Source of the DNA: Hyphomonadaceae bacterium UKL13-1
GTDB lineage: Bacteria > Pseudomonadota > Alphaproteobacteria > Caulobacterales > Aquidulcibacteraceae
DNA length: 64,000 nucleotides
Direction of reading: 5' to 3'
Assembly: GCA_001602435.1 (NCBI GenBank)
Contig: CP012156.1
Location: forward strand, 1,818,001 to 1,882,000
This document shows, in pieces, positions 7,517 to 14,986 of the stretch. The notes below the pieces were generated by a model. The model did no database searches, was not told the DNA's origin, and was given only the letters and a program-made list of their open reading frames with translations. A program made the position numbers and the translations under genes. Numbering within the stretch: position 1 is the stretch's first letter; each line of letters begins with the position of its first letter.

Positions 7517-9205
7517 TTAATCATTGAACGCGTAGCGGCCAGGCGCTGCATCGCCAGCAGGATGGTTCTTATTGCCCACATCCGCTGGTGCCGCTTTCAT
7601 CGTGCCAGAACGTGCCTTCAACCACTCACCCCACAAGGGCCACCACGAGCCGGGCATTTCGGTGGCCCCAGCCATCCACTCGTCCGTGGTTGAAGGTGGC
7701 TTGCCCTGATTGCGATAATATTTCGACTTAGGATTGCCCGGTGGGTTCAACAGCGCCTGAATATGGCCCGAGTGCGAGAGGATGAACTCAATATTCTCCG
7801 AGCCCACCAATTGTGTCGTCCGATAACAGGCCTTCCACGGCGTGATATGGTCGGTCACGCCTGCAATGACGAACAAATCATTGGTGACTTTGGTCAAATC
7901 AACCACATGGCCCGCAAACTCGACTTGGCCCGGATTGGCGAAGGGCTGTTTGGGATACATGTCGAGATAATCGGAGTGCAGTTTCGCCGGCAGATTGGTG
8001 GTGTCATTATTCCAGAACAACACGTCAAACGGCGGGGGATCTTGGCCCATCAGATAATTATTGATGACATAGTTCCAGATGAGGTCATTGGGCCGCATCC
8101 AAGCAAACATCCGGCCCAAGGAATCGCCTTCCAAAATGCCCTTCTTGGCAGAGCGTTGGCGCGCCAGCTCAATCCCATGCTCAGACACCAAAGCCCCGAC
8201 TTCGGAATCGTCCTTTTGTGGGTCGAGCACATTGACCATCAAGCTCACCGCATTGACGCGATTATCGCCAAGGCTAGCCAATTTCGACAAGAATGTCGCC
8301 GTGGTGATCCCGCCAGAGCAGGCCCCCGACACATTGAGCTTCTTCGACTTGGTGATCTCTAGGATGACATCGCTCGCCTTAATCAGCTCATCGACATATT
8401 CGGCCAAGCCCCAGTCGCGATGCTCCACGCGCGGATTGCGCCACGAGACGAGGAAAGTCGTTAGCCCCAACGAGCCCAAGAAGCGCACAATGCTCTTGTC
8501 GGGCGAGAGGTCGTTTACATAGGCCTTGTTGATCTGGGGCGGGATGATCAGGAAGGGAATGGCATGGACCTGCTCGGTTGCAGGCGCATATTGGATCAGC
8601 TCCATCATCTCGGTTCTATAGACAACCGCGCCCTTGGAGGTCGCAAGATTTTCGCCGACTTTGAACGGGCGCTTATCTACTTGGCTGACTTGGCCGCCAT
8701 TTTCAGTCAAGTCGCGATAGGCATTTTGCAGGCCCTTAATCAGGCTCATGCCACCGCTTTCGTAGGCGCGCTTGATCGCGGCGGGGTTGCCCACCAGCGT
8801 GTTGGTTGGCGAAATGCTGTCGATGATCATTTGAGATACAAAGGTGGCCCGCGCCTTCTCCATCTCGTCCAGATCAAGATCAGCGAGCCAGGTGCCGACG
8901 TTTTTCTGCACGGCCAGATAATATTGCATCCCCATGCGATAAATCGGGTTATATTTGAACGTAATATCCATGAAGCGCTTATCTTTGGCATTGGGGGCCA
9001 GATCGCTTTCATTCTTCAAAATTTTGACGACATCATCGCCCAAGGCTTTTAAATGCTTGGTCGTGGTCGCAGGCTTTGCAGTTACTTCGCGCATCATCAG
9101 CGCGACAGCCCCCATCAAGTCCTCGCGTGCCAGACCCATCATGGCCGTCAGGGCCACGGTATTTTGTGCGGCTTCGTCACCAAGATTGATTTTTTGCTTC
9201 GACAT
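7517..9205 (-). CDS. phaC: Class II-like poly(3-hydroxyalkanoate) synthase
   Basis: This 562-residue protein polymerises (R)-3-hydroxyacyl-CoA into PHA at the granule surface. The lipase-like box is SGACSGG with the catalytic Cys at residue 296, the acid is Asp452 in GVTDHITPW, and the base is His481 in SHSGHIQ. Length, Cys position and motifs such as LVSWRNPRVEHRDWGL and FWNNDTTNLPAKLH match the Pseudomonas class II (PhaC1/PhaC2) type rather than class I or the PhaE/PhaR-dependent classes. A GGGGAGG ribosome-binding site sits 6 bases before the ATG. It is divergent from a TetR regulator across 167 bp and precedes phaZ. Substrate range (medium- versus short-chain) cannot be decided from the sequence alone. 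Confidence 0.93.
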   Translation of the reverse strand: MSKQKINLGDEAAQNTVALTAMMGLAREDLMGAVALMMREVTAKPATTTKHLKALGDDVVKILKNESDLAPNAKDKRFMDITFKYNPIYRMGMQYYLAVQKNVGTWLADLDLDEMEKARATFVSQMIIDSISPTNTLVGNPAAIKRAYESGGMSLIKGLQNAYRDLTENGGQVSQVDKRPFKVGENLATSKGAVVYRTEMMELIQYAPATEQVHAIPFLIIPPQINKAYVNDLSPDKSIVRFLGSLGLTTFLVSWRNPRVEHRDWGLAEYVDELIKASDVILEITKSKKLNVSGACSGGITTATFLSKLASLGDNRVNAVSLMVNVLDPQKDDSEVGALVSEHGIELARQRSAKKGILEGDSLGRMFAWMRPNDLIWNYVINNYLMGQDPPPFDVLFWNNDTTNLPAKLHSDYLDMYPKQPFANPGQVEFAGHVVDLTKVTNDLFVIAGVTDHITPWKACYRTTQLVGSENIEFILSHSGHIQALLNPPGNPKSKYYRNQGKPPSTTDEWMAGATEMPGSWWPLWGEWLKARSGTMKAAPADVGNKNHPAGDAAPGRYAFND

Positions 9206-9250
9206 TCAGACCTCCCCGCCTCGTTGATTCATTATATGACCCCCGCAGGC

Positions 9251-9286
9251 ATTGTCAGAACCGACGTTATGACGGCAATTGACAAT
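9251..9286. promoter_or_regulatory. Inverted repeat in the phaC / TetR divergent promoter region
   Basis: ATTGTCA (9251-9257) and TGACAAT (9280-9286) form 7-bp arms separated by 22 bp near the centre of the 167-bp divergent region. It is a candidate operator for the adjacent TetR-family protein; the spacing is wider than a typical TetR site. Confidence 0.4.
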
Positions 9287-9372
9287 CGTGAAGTCGTTTC
9301 TGCTGTGATAAGCGCGTTTGGTTACGGATTTTCGTCGTTTGCCTGTTTCTGGCTGCTGAAGGACACCTCAAA

Positions 9373-9978
9373 ATGAGTGGATCAAGCCCCACCAAGGACA
9401 AAATCCTCACCAAATCGCGTGAATTGTTCAACAGCGAGGGCTTCGGTGCCTTGGCCGCCGTCGATATTGCCAACCATTTGTCCATGTCGCCCGGCCATCT
9501 TTACTACCATTTCAAAGGCAAGGCCGAGATTGCTGCCGCTTTGCTGGCCGCTCACATTGGCGAACTGGAAGCCATCAAGGGTGCCGCGCTCGAAAAGTGC
9601 GCCGGCGACGACGCCACGATTGAGACGGCTTGGACCTGGGTTCACATCTTGGTCGAAGAGGCTTGGGATGCCCGCTTTGCTTACCGGGAGCCCCTATCGG
9701 TCGTGCGCGCCGATGCCCGCTTGGCCAATCAGATCCGCCATATGTTCGCGGTCCAGCATGATGCGGCTTTCGGCCTTCTCCATGCCCTACGCGCTTCCAA
9801 AGCCATTGTCGCGACCGATGAGGCCTTTGACGGGCTGGTCAATCAGGTCGCCCTTGGCCTCGCCTTCCAATTGGTGCGGATGGAATTTGATGCGCCAGTT
9901 ACAGAAACGCCGCGCGCACTGATCGCACGCGCGGCGGCTCTGATCATGTTGCCCATCACGGGGTTTATCGCCCCGTGA
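9373..9978 (+). CDS. TetR-family regulator, PhaD-like
   Basis: This 201-residue protein has an N-terminal TetR helix-turn-helix (residues about 8-52: ILTKSRELFNSEGF, VDIANHLSMSPGHLYYHFKGKAEI) and a ligand-binding C-terminal domain. Divergent placement next to a class II-like phaC matches the role of PhaD, the TetR regulator of Pseudomonas pha clusters, which activates the phaC1 and phaI (phasin) promoters. I infer the same role here from context and fold, not from a specific motif. It is convergent with the phasin gene (22 bp apart). A GAAGGA ribosome-binding site precedes the ATG. It could instead be a repressor responding to acyl-CoA. Confidence 0.75.
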   Translation: MSGSSPTKDKILTKSRELFNSEGFGALAAVDIANHLSMSPGHLYYHFKGKAEIAAALLAAHIGELEAIKGAALEKCAGDDATIETAWTWVHILVEEAWDARFAYREPLSVVRADARLANQIRHMFAVQHDAAFGLLHALRASKAIVATDEAFDGLVNQVALGLAFQLVRMEFDAPVTETPRALIARAAALIMLPITGFIAP

Positions 9979-10000
9979 TCAAATAGGCAGAAAGCTGGGC

Positions 10001-10522
10001 TTAAGCAGCTTCGGTTTCGGTCTTTTTCGCAGCCTTAGGAGCCGCTTTCGCGCCCTTCAAAGCTTCTACTTCAGCGGTCAAAGCATCGATCTTTGCAGTC
10101 AAGGCTTCAATCTGGCCGCCGATGGCGAAGATGTTGATTGGCGCAACCTTGTCCATGAAGGGCGAAACCTTCTCAACAACGGTCTTGCGAACGGCTTCAA
10201 AACGCTCTTCCAAATCATGGATGCGGGTCTCAGAAGCGGTCTTCACTTGTGCGGTTGTCTTTTCGACATACTCAGTCACTTTGCCGGCTGCTTCGTTCTT
10301 GGAGATGCTGGCGCGAACCAGATCTTCAACTTGCTCACCCTTTTCAACCAATTGGTCGAACATTTCGTTAGCTGCACCCGTTACTTTTTCAACGCGGCCA
10401 GCAGCTTCTTGATACACGCGGCCATAAGCGCCAACGCCTGCCAACCAGATCTTGCGCGCAACTTCGAGGCCTTCGTTACGAGCGGTCTCAACGGTTTCGG
10501 CGACTTTCTTTGCTTCAGTCAT
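10001..10522 (-). CDS. Phasin, PhaI/PhaF type
   Basis: This 173-residue protein coats PHA granules. The N-terminal amphipathic segment ARKIWLAGVGAYGRVYQEA is the hallmark of the PhaI/PhaF (poly-granule-associated) family. It is followed by a long helix and a heptad region IEALTAKIDALTAEVEALKG that should form a coiled coil for oligomerisation. The tail is a short Ala/Lys-rich stretch (GAKAAPKAAKKTETEAA) that looks like a remnant of the histone-like PhaF DNA-binding tail. A strong AAGGAGAG ribosome-binding site precedes the ATG, and a perfect palindrome lies about 100 bp upstream. It is convergent with the TetR gene, so both flank phaC-phaZ as a compact storage-granule locus. Confidence 0.9.
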   Translation of the reverse strand: MTEAKKVAETVETARNEGLEVARKIWLAGVGAYGRVYQEAAGRVEKVTGAANEMFDQLVEKGEQVEDLVRASISKNEAAGKVTEYVEKTTAQVKTASETRIHDLEERFEAVRKTVVEKVSPFMDKVAPINIFAIGGQIEALTAKIDALTAEVEALKGAKAAPKAAKKTETEAA

Positions 10523-10618
10523 TTTATCTCTCCTTCACCGGGCTGCGTGGGGGGGGAGGAGCGGCCCTTTGGTGTTCGATGAGACGGGTATAGCGGGTGG
10601 TTTTAGAAAGCGCATACT

Positions 10619-10639
10619 AAATGCTGCAACGCAGCATTT
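10619..10639. promoter_or_regulatory. Perfect CTGC-N3-GCAG palindrome upstream of the phasin gene
   Basis: The arms AAATGCTGC and GCAGCATTT are separated by AAC, a perfect 9-bp inverted repeat with CTGC-N3-GCAG at its centre. The PhaR repressor of Paracoccus and related alphaproteobacteria is known to bind this pattern at phasin promoters. It sits 97-117 bp upstream of the phasin ATG. The phaR gene itself is not in the window. Confidence 0.65.
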
Positions 10640-10730
10640 GGGGGTGTGTGGTGGGATTCAAGCCCCCGCTAATCCGCCGCGCGGTCAAGCAATTCCTGAG
10701 CTGGATCATGCGAGACCGAAGCCAAAGCAC

Positions 10731-10778
10731 TTGGAACGGTTCAATGCGTCGCTTCGCTTGCCTTGTAGCCGTTCAACA
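10731..10778. repeat. Fragment of the R4 repeat (terminal hairpin)
   Basis: TTGGAACGGTTCAA...TAGCCGTTC matches the start of the R4 copy at 13059 and forms a GAACGG/CCGTTC hairpin. A second hairpin (GACCGAAG...CTTCGGTC, about 10789-10833) follows it. Together with the operator at 10619 these account for the 310-bp gap downstream of the membrane protein gene. Confidence 0.5.
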
Positions 10779-10832
10779 GCGACCGAAGTGGTTCAGGCCT
10801 GTCGGACCGCACCCTGTTGCTTCGGTCGCCAG

Positions 10833-11504
10833 TCATACCTTGTGATCAGTGGCCTCGGGACTTTGTTGTTTGCCGCGCGCGAAACGCCGATCAAGCCATA
10901 CAATCAGAAAGCCTATCGCCGTGAAAGCGGCTGCGATAATCGCAAGGTTGAACAACACACCACTCCAACCGAGCATTTCTACATTCATAAAAAAATAGGG
11001 ATAGCGTAACGCCGAGTCTGGCTCGAATTCGGCGCGCGCAAGACTGTAGGCTGAATAAGCAAGCGGGTATAACGCCCAGACAAACGGCGCATGCCAGCGC
11101 AGCCTCCCGTGAGGAGCATAGATCAGCCACCATAGCGGTACTGCGACCGGAGCAATGTGGTGGTGCAAACTATCTCCAAGAAAAGTCCACCAATTGAGTT
11201 GCGGGATCTGCCCCAAAACCAGATTGAAAATGATGCCAACGAGCAGGATCGCAAGCATCACAGCACCGATCAGAAGCGCGGACACCCGCTCCGCCCCCCT
11301 AATCGCAATGGATCCGAATACGATTACAATCAGCAGGTTAGTTGTAATCGTGAAGGGACGTAGCATCTGCCAGAGCGCTTCGACTAAGCTCATTCCGTCC
11401 TCAAGCATAAGCTGCAGCGGCGGGATGATGCCGATAAAGGAGCCCGCCGCGATCAAGCCGGCAAACAGGCGGCCATAGCGCTCGTCTAAGATAGAATGTT
11501 TCAT
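10833..11504 (-). CDS. Pr6Pr-family membrane protein
   Basis: The ATG at 11504 gives 223 residues beginning MKHSILDERYGRLFAG. The longer frame upstream adds an unsupported basic segment. About six transmembrane helices are visible (AGLIAAGSFIGIIP, TITTNLLIVIVFGSIAI, LLIGAVMLAILLVGIIF, HIAPVAVPLWWLIYAP, ALYPLAYSAYSLARA, LFNLAIIAAAFTAIGFLIVWL). The TxTxxL..FTITTN, LGDSLHHHIAPV and YPYFFMNV motifs match the Pr6Pr / FAR-17a/AIG1-like family of inner-membrane proteins, whose function in bacteria is unknown. It is a single gene with repeat-derived sequence on both sides. Confidence 0.75.
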   Translation of the reverse strand: MKHSILDERYGRLFAGLIAAGSFIGIIPPLQLMLEDGMSLVEALWQMLRPFTITTNLLIVIVFGSIAIRGAERVSALLIGAVMLAILLVGIIFNLVLGQIPQLNWWTFLGDSLHHHIAPVAVPLWWLIYAPHGRLRWHAPFVWALYPLAYSAYSLARAEFEPDSALRYPYFFMNVEMLGWSGVLFNLAIIAAAFTAIGFLIVWLDRRFARGKQQSPEATDHKV

Positions 11505-11653
11505 CGTCACTCCATGGGACCGAGCAACGCGTTTCAGGTAAAAGCAGGTAGCTGTCAACGGGAAAACTAACTCGCGCCGTAGGTTGCGGTCGTGCAAGCC
11601 CGTGCCGCCTCGCTAGCTATTGCACCTTGGGTTAAGTTCCTTTCACTTAGAAC

Positions 11654-11792
11654 GCCTTTGCGTAGGCGCAGCCTGCGGCAAAGGCCGTCTAAGTGGAAAA
11701 AAGACTAAAACGATGACCACCGTTCATGAAGCTCTGCTTTAGCAATTGCGGTCGTCGAGTTTGCGCAAGATAGGAAGCAACTCCCCTCTCCT
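11654..11792 (+). repeat. 139-bp direct repeat, left copy
   Basis: This segment aligns without gaps to 13211-13349 (offset 1557 bp), sharing GCCTTTGCGTAGGC, GGCCGTCTAAGTGG, CGATGACCACCG, GCGGTCGTCGA and TTTGCGCAA. It ends in a degenerate start of the R5 element (CTCCCCTCTCC). The pair brackets the unknown gene at 12010. It occupies the central part of the 505-bp gap 11505-12009; the remainder shows nothing recognisable. Confidence 0.8.
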
Positions 11793-12009
11793 CTTGGGGG
11801 CGACCAGTAGGAGTGACGGGTACGGACCCCGCCTCGCTGGCGACTCTACGCTCCCTTCTGAGGAGTAGGCCGGCGCAGCTTTTCCCCTTTTAGGCACAAA
11901 AACTGCGACATCACGGTCAGCTGTCTCATTTAGGGACACGAGAGAGAATTGAACGGCACCTTGCGCCCAAGAGATGGAACTTGGTCTCATTAGTCGGAGA
12001 GTATTTGTT

Positions 12010-12930
12010 ATGTTGTTTGGAAAAAGACCCCCTCGCAAAACGCCCGACCAACTTGTCTTAGCGACGCAGGCAGAGCCCTTTATTAATCGGGATATTCATC
12101 AGGCAGTCATTGCAGGCCCGTCGACCGTTCGGTTGGTGCGAGAATTTTCCAACGAGTCAAACAGCCATAGCCGCGCCGCCCGCGCGCCCGAGCAAGAGGT
12201 GCATAAGATCACTCCGATGACCGTGATCTGTTGCTTTGTCGCGACCAGCCTCATTTTAACAATTGCTACCCGATGGATCACGAAAGACCATTGGAACCCT
12301 CCGGAGGCTGTTTTGGCCCTACAGAAGATCGGTGACTTCAAACTGAGCGCACGTGACGCGCCAGACGGCAAGCTGACCGACTTGGAAACCCGGACGCGAG
12401 CATCGTGTGCCAACAAAACTAGGGTTCAATTTAGCACCCCACGCACCCGTATCGGCGACGACGGACCTACCGAAGCGCCGGTCGTTATCTTCTCTGGGTT
12501 TGGTGGGGATGACGCTGGCAGCAAAGCCTATACTGTGTGCTTGATCCAACAAAACGTCGACCGCCTCTGCGATGGTGACAGCGTGAAGCACACCGCAGAG
12601 ACGTTGCAGGGCTATTTCTGGTCGCTAGATGCGATGAATGGCTTCGATCAATCGCTCGCATTCGATGTCATGCGCTATGCACAAGCGATGCAGCCCGACA
12701 GTCAGTTCAACAAATTGCAGAAAGAAATCGGTATCGACAAAATGGACGTAAGCTTTCCCAAATCCAAAGCTGATCCCCAAATTGTTGCGCGCGTGAGAAC
12801 TTTGATGGAGCAAGGCTATCTGCGCAAGTCCGACCTGTTTTTTGAGCTGCGAGGCGCGCCAACCGGTGCCAAAGGCCTGTTTGACGACGTCGTCGAGAGC
12901 AAGACATCGCCTTGCGAGAAAAACTCGTAG
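12010..12930 (+). CDS. Hypothetical single-pass membrane protein between direct repeats
   Basis: I prefer the ATG at 12010 (306 residues), which has CGGAGAG about 9 bases upstream, over one 36 bases earlier. The protein has a basic, disordered N-terminal 65 residues, one hydrophobic segment (VICCFVATSLILTIATRWI), and a C-terminal domain of about 210 residues. Five cysteines after the membrane segment suggest an oxidised extracytoplasmic domain, with the N-terminus in the cytoplasm. The sequence VVIFSGFGGDDAGSKAYTVCLIQQNVDRLC is distinctive but I do not recognise a family. The gene is bracketed by 139-bp direct repeats, which suggests the segment was duplicated or inserted as a unit. No enzymatic motif is visible. 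Confidence 0.55.
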   Translation: MLFGKRPPRKTPDQLVLATQAEPFINRDIHQAVIAGPSTVRLVREFSNESNSHSRAARAPEQEVHKITPMTVICCFVATSLILTIATRWITKDHWNPPEAVLALQKIGDFKLSARDAPDGKLTDLETRTRASCANKTRVQFSTPRTRIGDDGPTEAPVVIFSGFGGDDAGSKAYTVCLIQQNVDRLCDGDSVKHTAETLQGYFWSLDAMNGFDQSLAFDVMRYAQAMQPDSQFNKLQKEIGIDKMDVSFPKSKADPQIVARVRTLMEQGYLRKSDLFFELRGAPTGAKGLFDDVVESKTSPCEKNS

Positions 12931-12983
12931 CTTGTGAAGGTATCACAAAACTGTCTGTGGGCCCAAGTAAAGCACGCCGCGCA

Positions 12984-13011
12984 TTAGGGTGCGTTCCGTA
13001 AGGAATGCACC
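12984..13011. repeat. REP-type palindrome
   Basis: TTAG followed by GGTGCGTTCC-GTAA-GGAATGCACC, a 10-bp stem with one G-T pair. It belongs to the same family as the copies at 2124 and 2763 and lies 54 bp after the preceding stop codon. Confidence 0.6.
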
Positions 13012-13058
13012 ATGGCCAAGGAAACCTTGAATGTGTTTGCGGGTGCGGAACTAAATCA

Positions 13059-13244
13059 CTTGGAACGGTTCAAGGTCGCACTTCACTTGCCTTGAAGCCG
13101 TTCGACAATTCTTTCTGCGCAAGATGGCGTGTCAAGCGGTGCAATCGGCTTCGCCGACGCGCGAAGCGCGCCTCTTGACGCCCCATCTTGCGCGCCCAAA
13201 CTCGAAAACCGCCTTTGCGTAGGCATGGCCTGTAGCAAAGGCCG
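13059..13244 (-). repeat. R4 repeat, copy 2
   Basis: The reverse complement matches 3643-3827. The core arms are 13117-13139 and 13171-13193, with two mini-hairpins (TCGGCTTCGCCGA, CGCGCGAAGCGCG) between. The right end overlaps the 139-bp direct repeat, so these small repeats are nested. Confidence 0.75.
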
Positions 13245-13349
13245 TCTAAGTGGAAAAAAGACTAGTACGATGACCACCGCTTATGAGGAGGTGCTTTAGC
13301 AACAGCGGTCGTCGAATTTGCGCAAAACGAGGTTCAACTCCCCTCTCCC
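13211..13349 (+). repeat. 139-bp direct repeat, right copy
   Basis: Gap-free partner of 11654-11792. It runs directly into the R5 inverted repeat at 13340. Confidence 0.8.
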
Positions 13350-13493
13350 GCTGGGAGAGGGGTCGGGGGTGAGGGCCTCACACTCACAGTATCAATTTAT
13401 GCGCTCCAAAGCTTTTCATCCTGTCAGAACAAACCCGCTCTTGCGCAAAGGCCCCCTCACCCCCGTCCCCTCTCCCCCTTAGGGGGCGAGGGG
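13340..13493. repeat. R5 inverted repeat, copy 1
   Basis: The left end (CCCCTCTCCC-GCT-GGGAGAGGGG then TCGGGGGTGAGGGC) and right end (GCCCCCTCACCCCCGTCCCC followed by a similar hairpin) are inverted relative to each other around a unique centre of about 70 bp. It lies just past the tuf terminator. Confidence 0.8.
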
Positions 13494-13506
13494 TGTGCGC
13501 AGACAC

Positions 13507-13537
13507 AAAAAAACGCCCCGACCTTTCGGTCAGGGCG
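13507..13537 (-). terminator. Rho-independent terminator of the str operon
   Basis: On the minus strand, CGCCCTGACC-GAAA-GGTCGGGGCG is followed by seven T residues. It lies after the 94-bp tandem repeats that trail tuf. Confidence 0.85.
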
Positions 13538-13553
13538 CTCTTTATTTCGATGG

Positions 13554-13784
13554 CCTCAGGCCTTATTCAACCACAGTCGCCACGACGCCTGCACCACCTG
13601 CCGGGCTTACGCCCGGCAAATCAATATCTGTTGGTGCAGGCTTATCGCCTCAGGCCTTATTCAACCACAGTCGCCACGACGCCTGCACCACCTGCCGGGC
13701 TTACGCCCGGCAAATCAATATCTGTTGGTGCAGGCTTGTCGCCGTTAGTCTTATTCAACCACAGTCGCCACGACGCCTGCACCA
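13554..13784 (-). repeat. 94-bp tandem repeat built from the 3' end of tuf
   Basis: Two 94-bp units (13554-13647 and 13648-13741) lie downstream of tuf; their register continues into the last 35 bp of the gene (13750-13784). Each extra unit carries the final ten codons and stop of tuf plus 59 bp with a GCCGGGC-GTAA-GCCCGGC hairpin nested in a CCTGCACC/GGTGCAGG stem. Confidence 0.9.
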
Positions 13785-14941
13785 ACGGTGCGGCCGCCTT
13801 CGCGGATAGCAAAGCGCAGACCTTGGGTCATTGCGATCGGGGTGATGAGTTCCACCATGATCTTAATGTTGTCGCCTGGCATCACCATTTCAACGCCGTC
13901 CGGCAACATGCAGATGCCGGTCACGTCGGTCGTGCGGAAGTAGAATTGAGGACGGTAGTTGGTGAAGAATGGCGTGTGACGGCCACCCTCTTCCTTCGTC
14001 AGGATATAGGCCTCAGCTTCAAACTTCTTGTGTGGCTTGATGCTGCCTGGCTTACACAAAACCTGGCCGCGCTCAACGCCCGTACGGTCCACACCGCGCA
14101 ACAACGCACCAATGTTGTCGCCAGCTTGTCCAGAATCCAACAGCTTGCGGAACATTTCAACGCCAGTAACGGTCGACTTGATGGTGTCGCGGATACCCAC
14201 GATCTCAACTTCTTCGCCAACCTTCACAATGCCGGTCTCAACGCGGCCGGTCACAACCGTACCACGACCCGAGATCGAGAACACGTCTTCGATTGGCATC
14301 AAGAATGGACGATCCAATGGACGCTCTGGCTGAGGAATATATTCATCAACCGAAGCCATCAAAGCCAAAATGGCTTCTTCGCCAATCTTCGCATCACGGC
14401 CTTCAACCGCTGCCAAAGCCGAACCCTTGGTGATGGGGATATCGTCGCCGGGGAACTGATAGCTGGACAGAAGCTCACGAACTTCCATTTCAACCAATTC
14501 CAGCAATTCTTCGTCGTCCACTTGGTCGACCTTGTTCATGAACACCACCAGCGCTGGCACGCCAACCTGACGGGCCAACAAAATGTGCTCGCGGGTCTGT
14601 GGCATTGGGCCATCAGCAGCCGAAACCACCAAGATCGCGCCGTCCATCTGCGCCGCACCCGTGATCATGTTCTTCACATAGTCGGCGTGGCCTGGGCAGT
14701 CGACGTGGGCATAGTGACGGTTCGCCGTCTCATATTCCACGTGCGCCGTGTTAATCGTGATACCACGCGCCTTTTCTTCTGGCGCTGCGTCGATGTCTGC
14801 ATAGCTCATCGCCTTCGCACCACCAGCCTTCGCCAGCGTCATCGTGATCGCCGCCGTCAACGTCGTCTTACCATGGTCAACGTGACCAATCGTGCCAATG
14901 TTGCAATGCGGTTTCGTACGTTCAAACTTTTCCTTAGCCAT
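13751..14941 (-). CDS. tuf: Elongation factor Tu (str-operon copy)
   Basis: This 396-residue GTPase delivers aminoacyl-tRNA to the ribosomal A site. The G-domain motifs are present: GHVDHGKT (P-loop, about residues 18-25), DCPGH, and NKVD, followed by the two beta-barrel domains and the canonical C-terminus. The translated protein is the same as the second copy at 37181, with only a handful of silent base differences, the pattern expected when gene conversion keeps tuf copies alike. It is the last gene of the rpsL-rpsG-fusA-tuf operon, 45 bp after fusA. Its 3' end is tandemly duplicated downstream. The long open frame on the opposite strand is a coding shadow. Confidence 0.98.
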   Translation of the reverse strand: MAKEKFERTKPHCNIGTIGHVDHGKTTLTAAITMTLAKAGGAKAMSYADIDAAPEEKARGITINTAHVEYETANRHYAHVDCPGHADYVKNMITGAAQMDGAILVVSAADGPMPQTREHILLARQVGVPALVVFMNKVDQVDDEELLELVEMEVRELLSSYQFPGDDIPITKGSALAAVEGRDAKIGEEAILALMASVDEYIPQPERPLDRPFLMPIEDVFSISGRGTVVTGRVETGIVKVGEEVEIVGIRDTIKSTVTGVEMFRKLLDSGQAGDNIGALLRGVDRTGVERGQVLCKPGSIKPHKKFEAEAYILTKEEGGRHTPFFTNYRPQFYFRTTDVTGICMLPDGVEMVMPGDNIKIMVELITPIAMTQGLRFAIREGGRTVGAGVVATVVE

Positions 14942-14986
14942 TTTTGTCTCTCAGCTTTTCATAAGTTGGGTAAAAGGGGTTTGGGA

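Noticed and set aside
13554..13784. A second, truncated tuf pseudogene downstream of tuf
   Set aside because: Only the last ten codons are present per unit, in exact 94-bp periodicity, so it is a tandem repeat and not gene decay.
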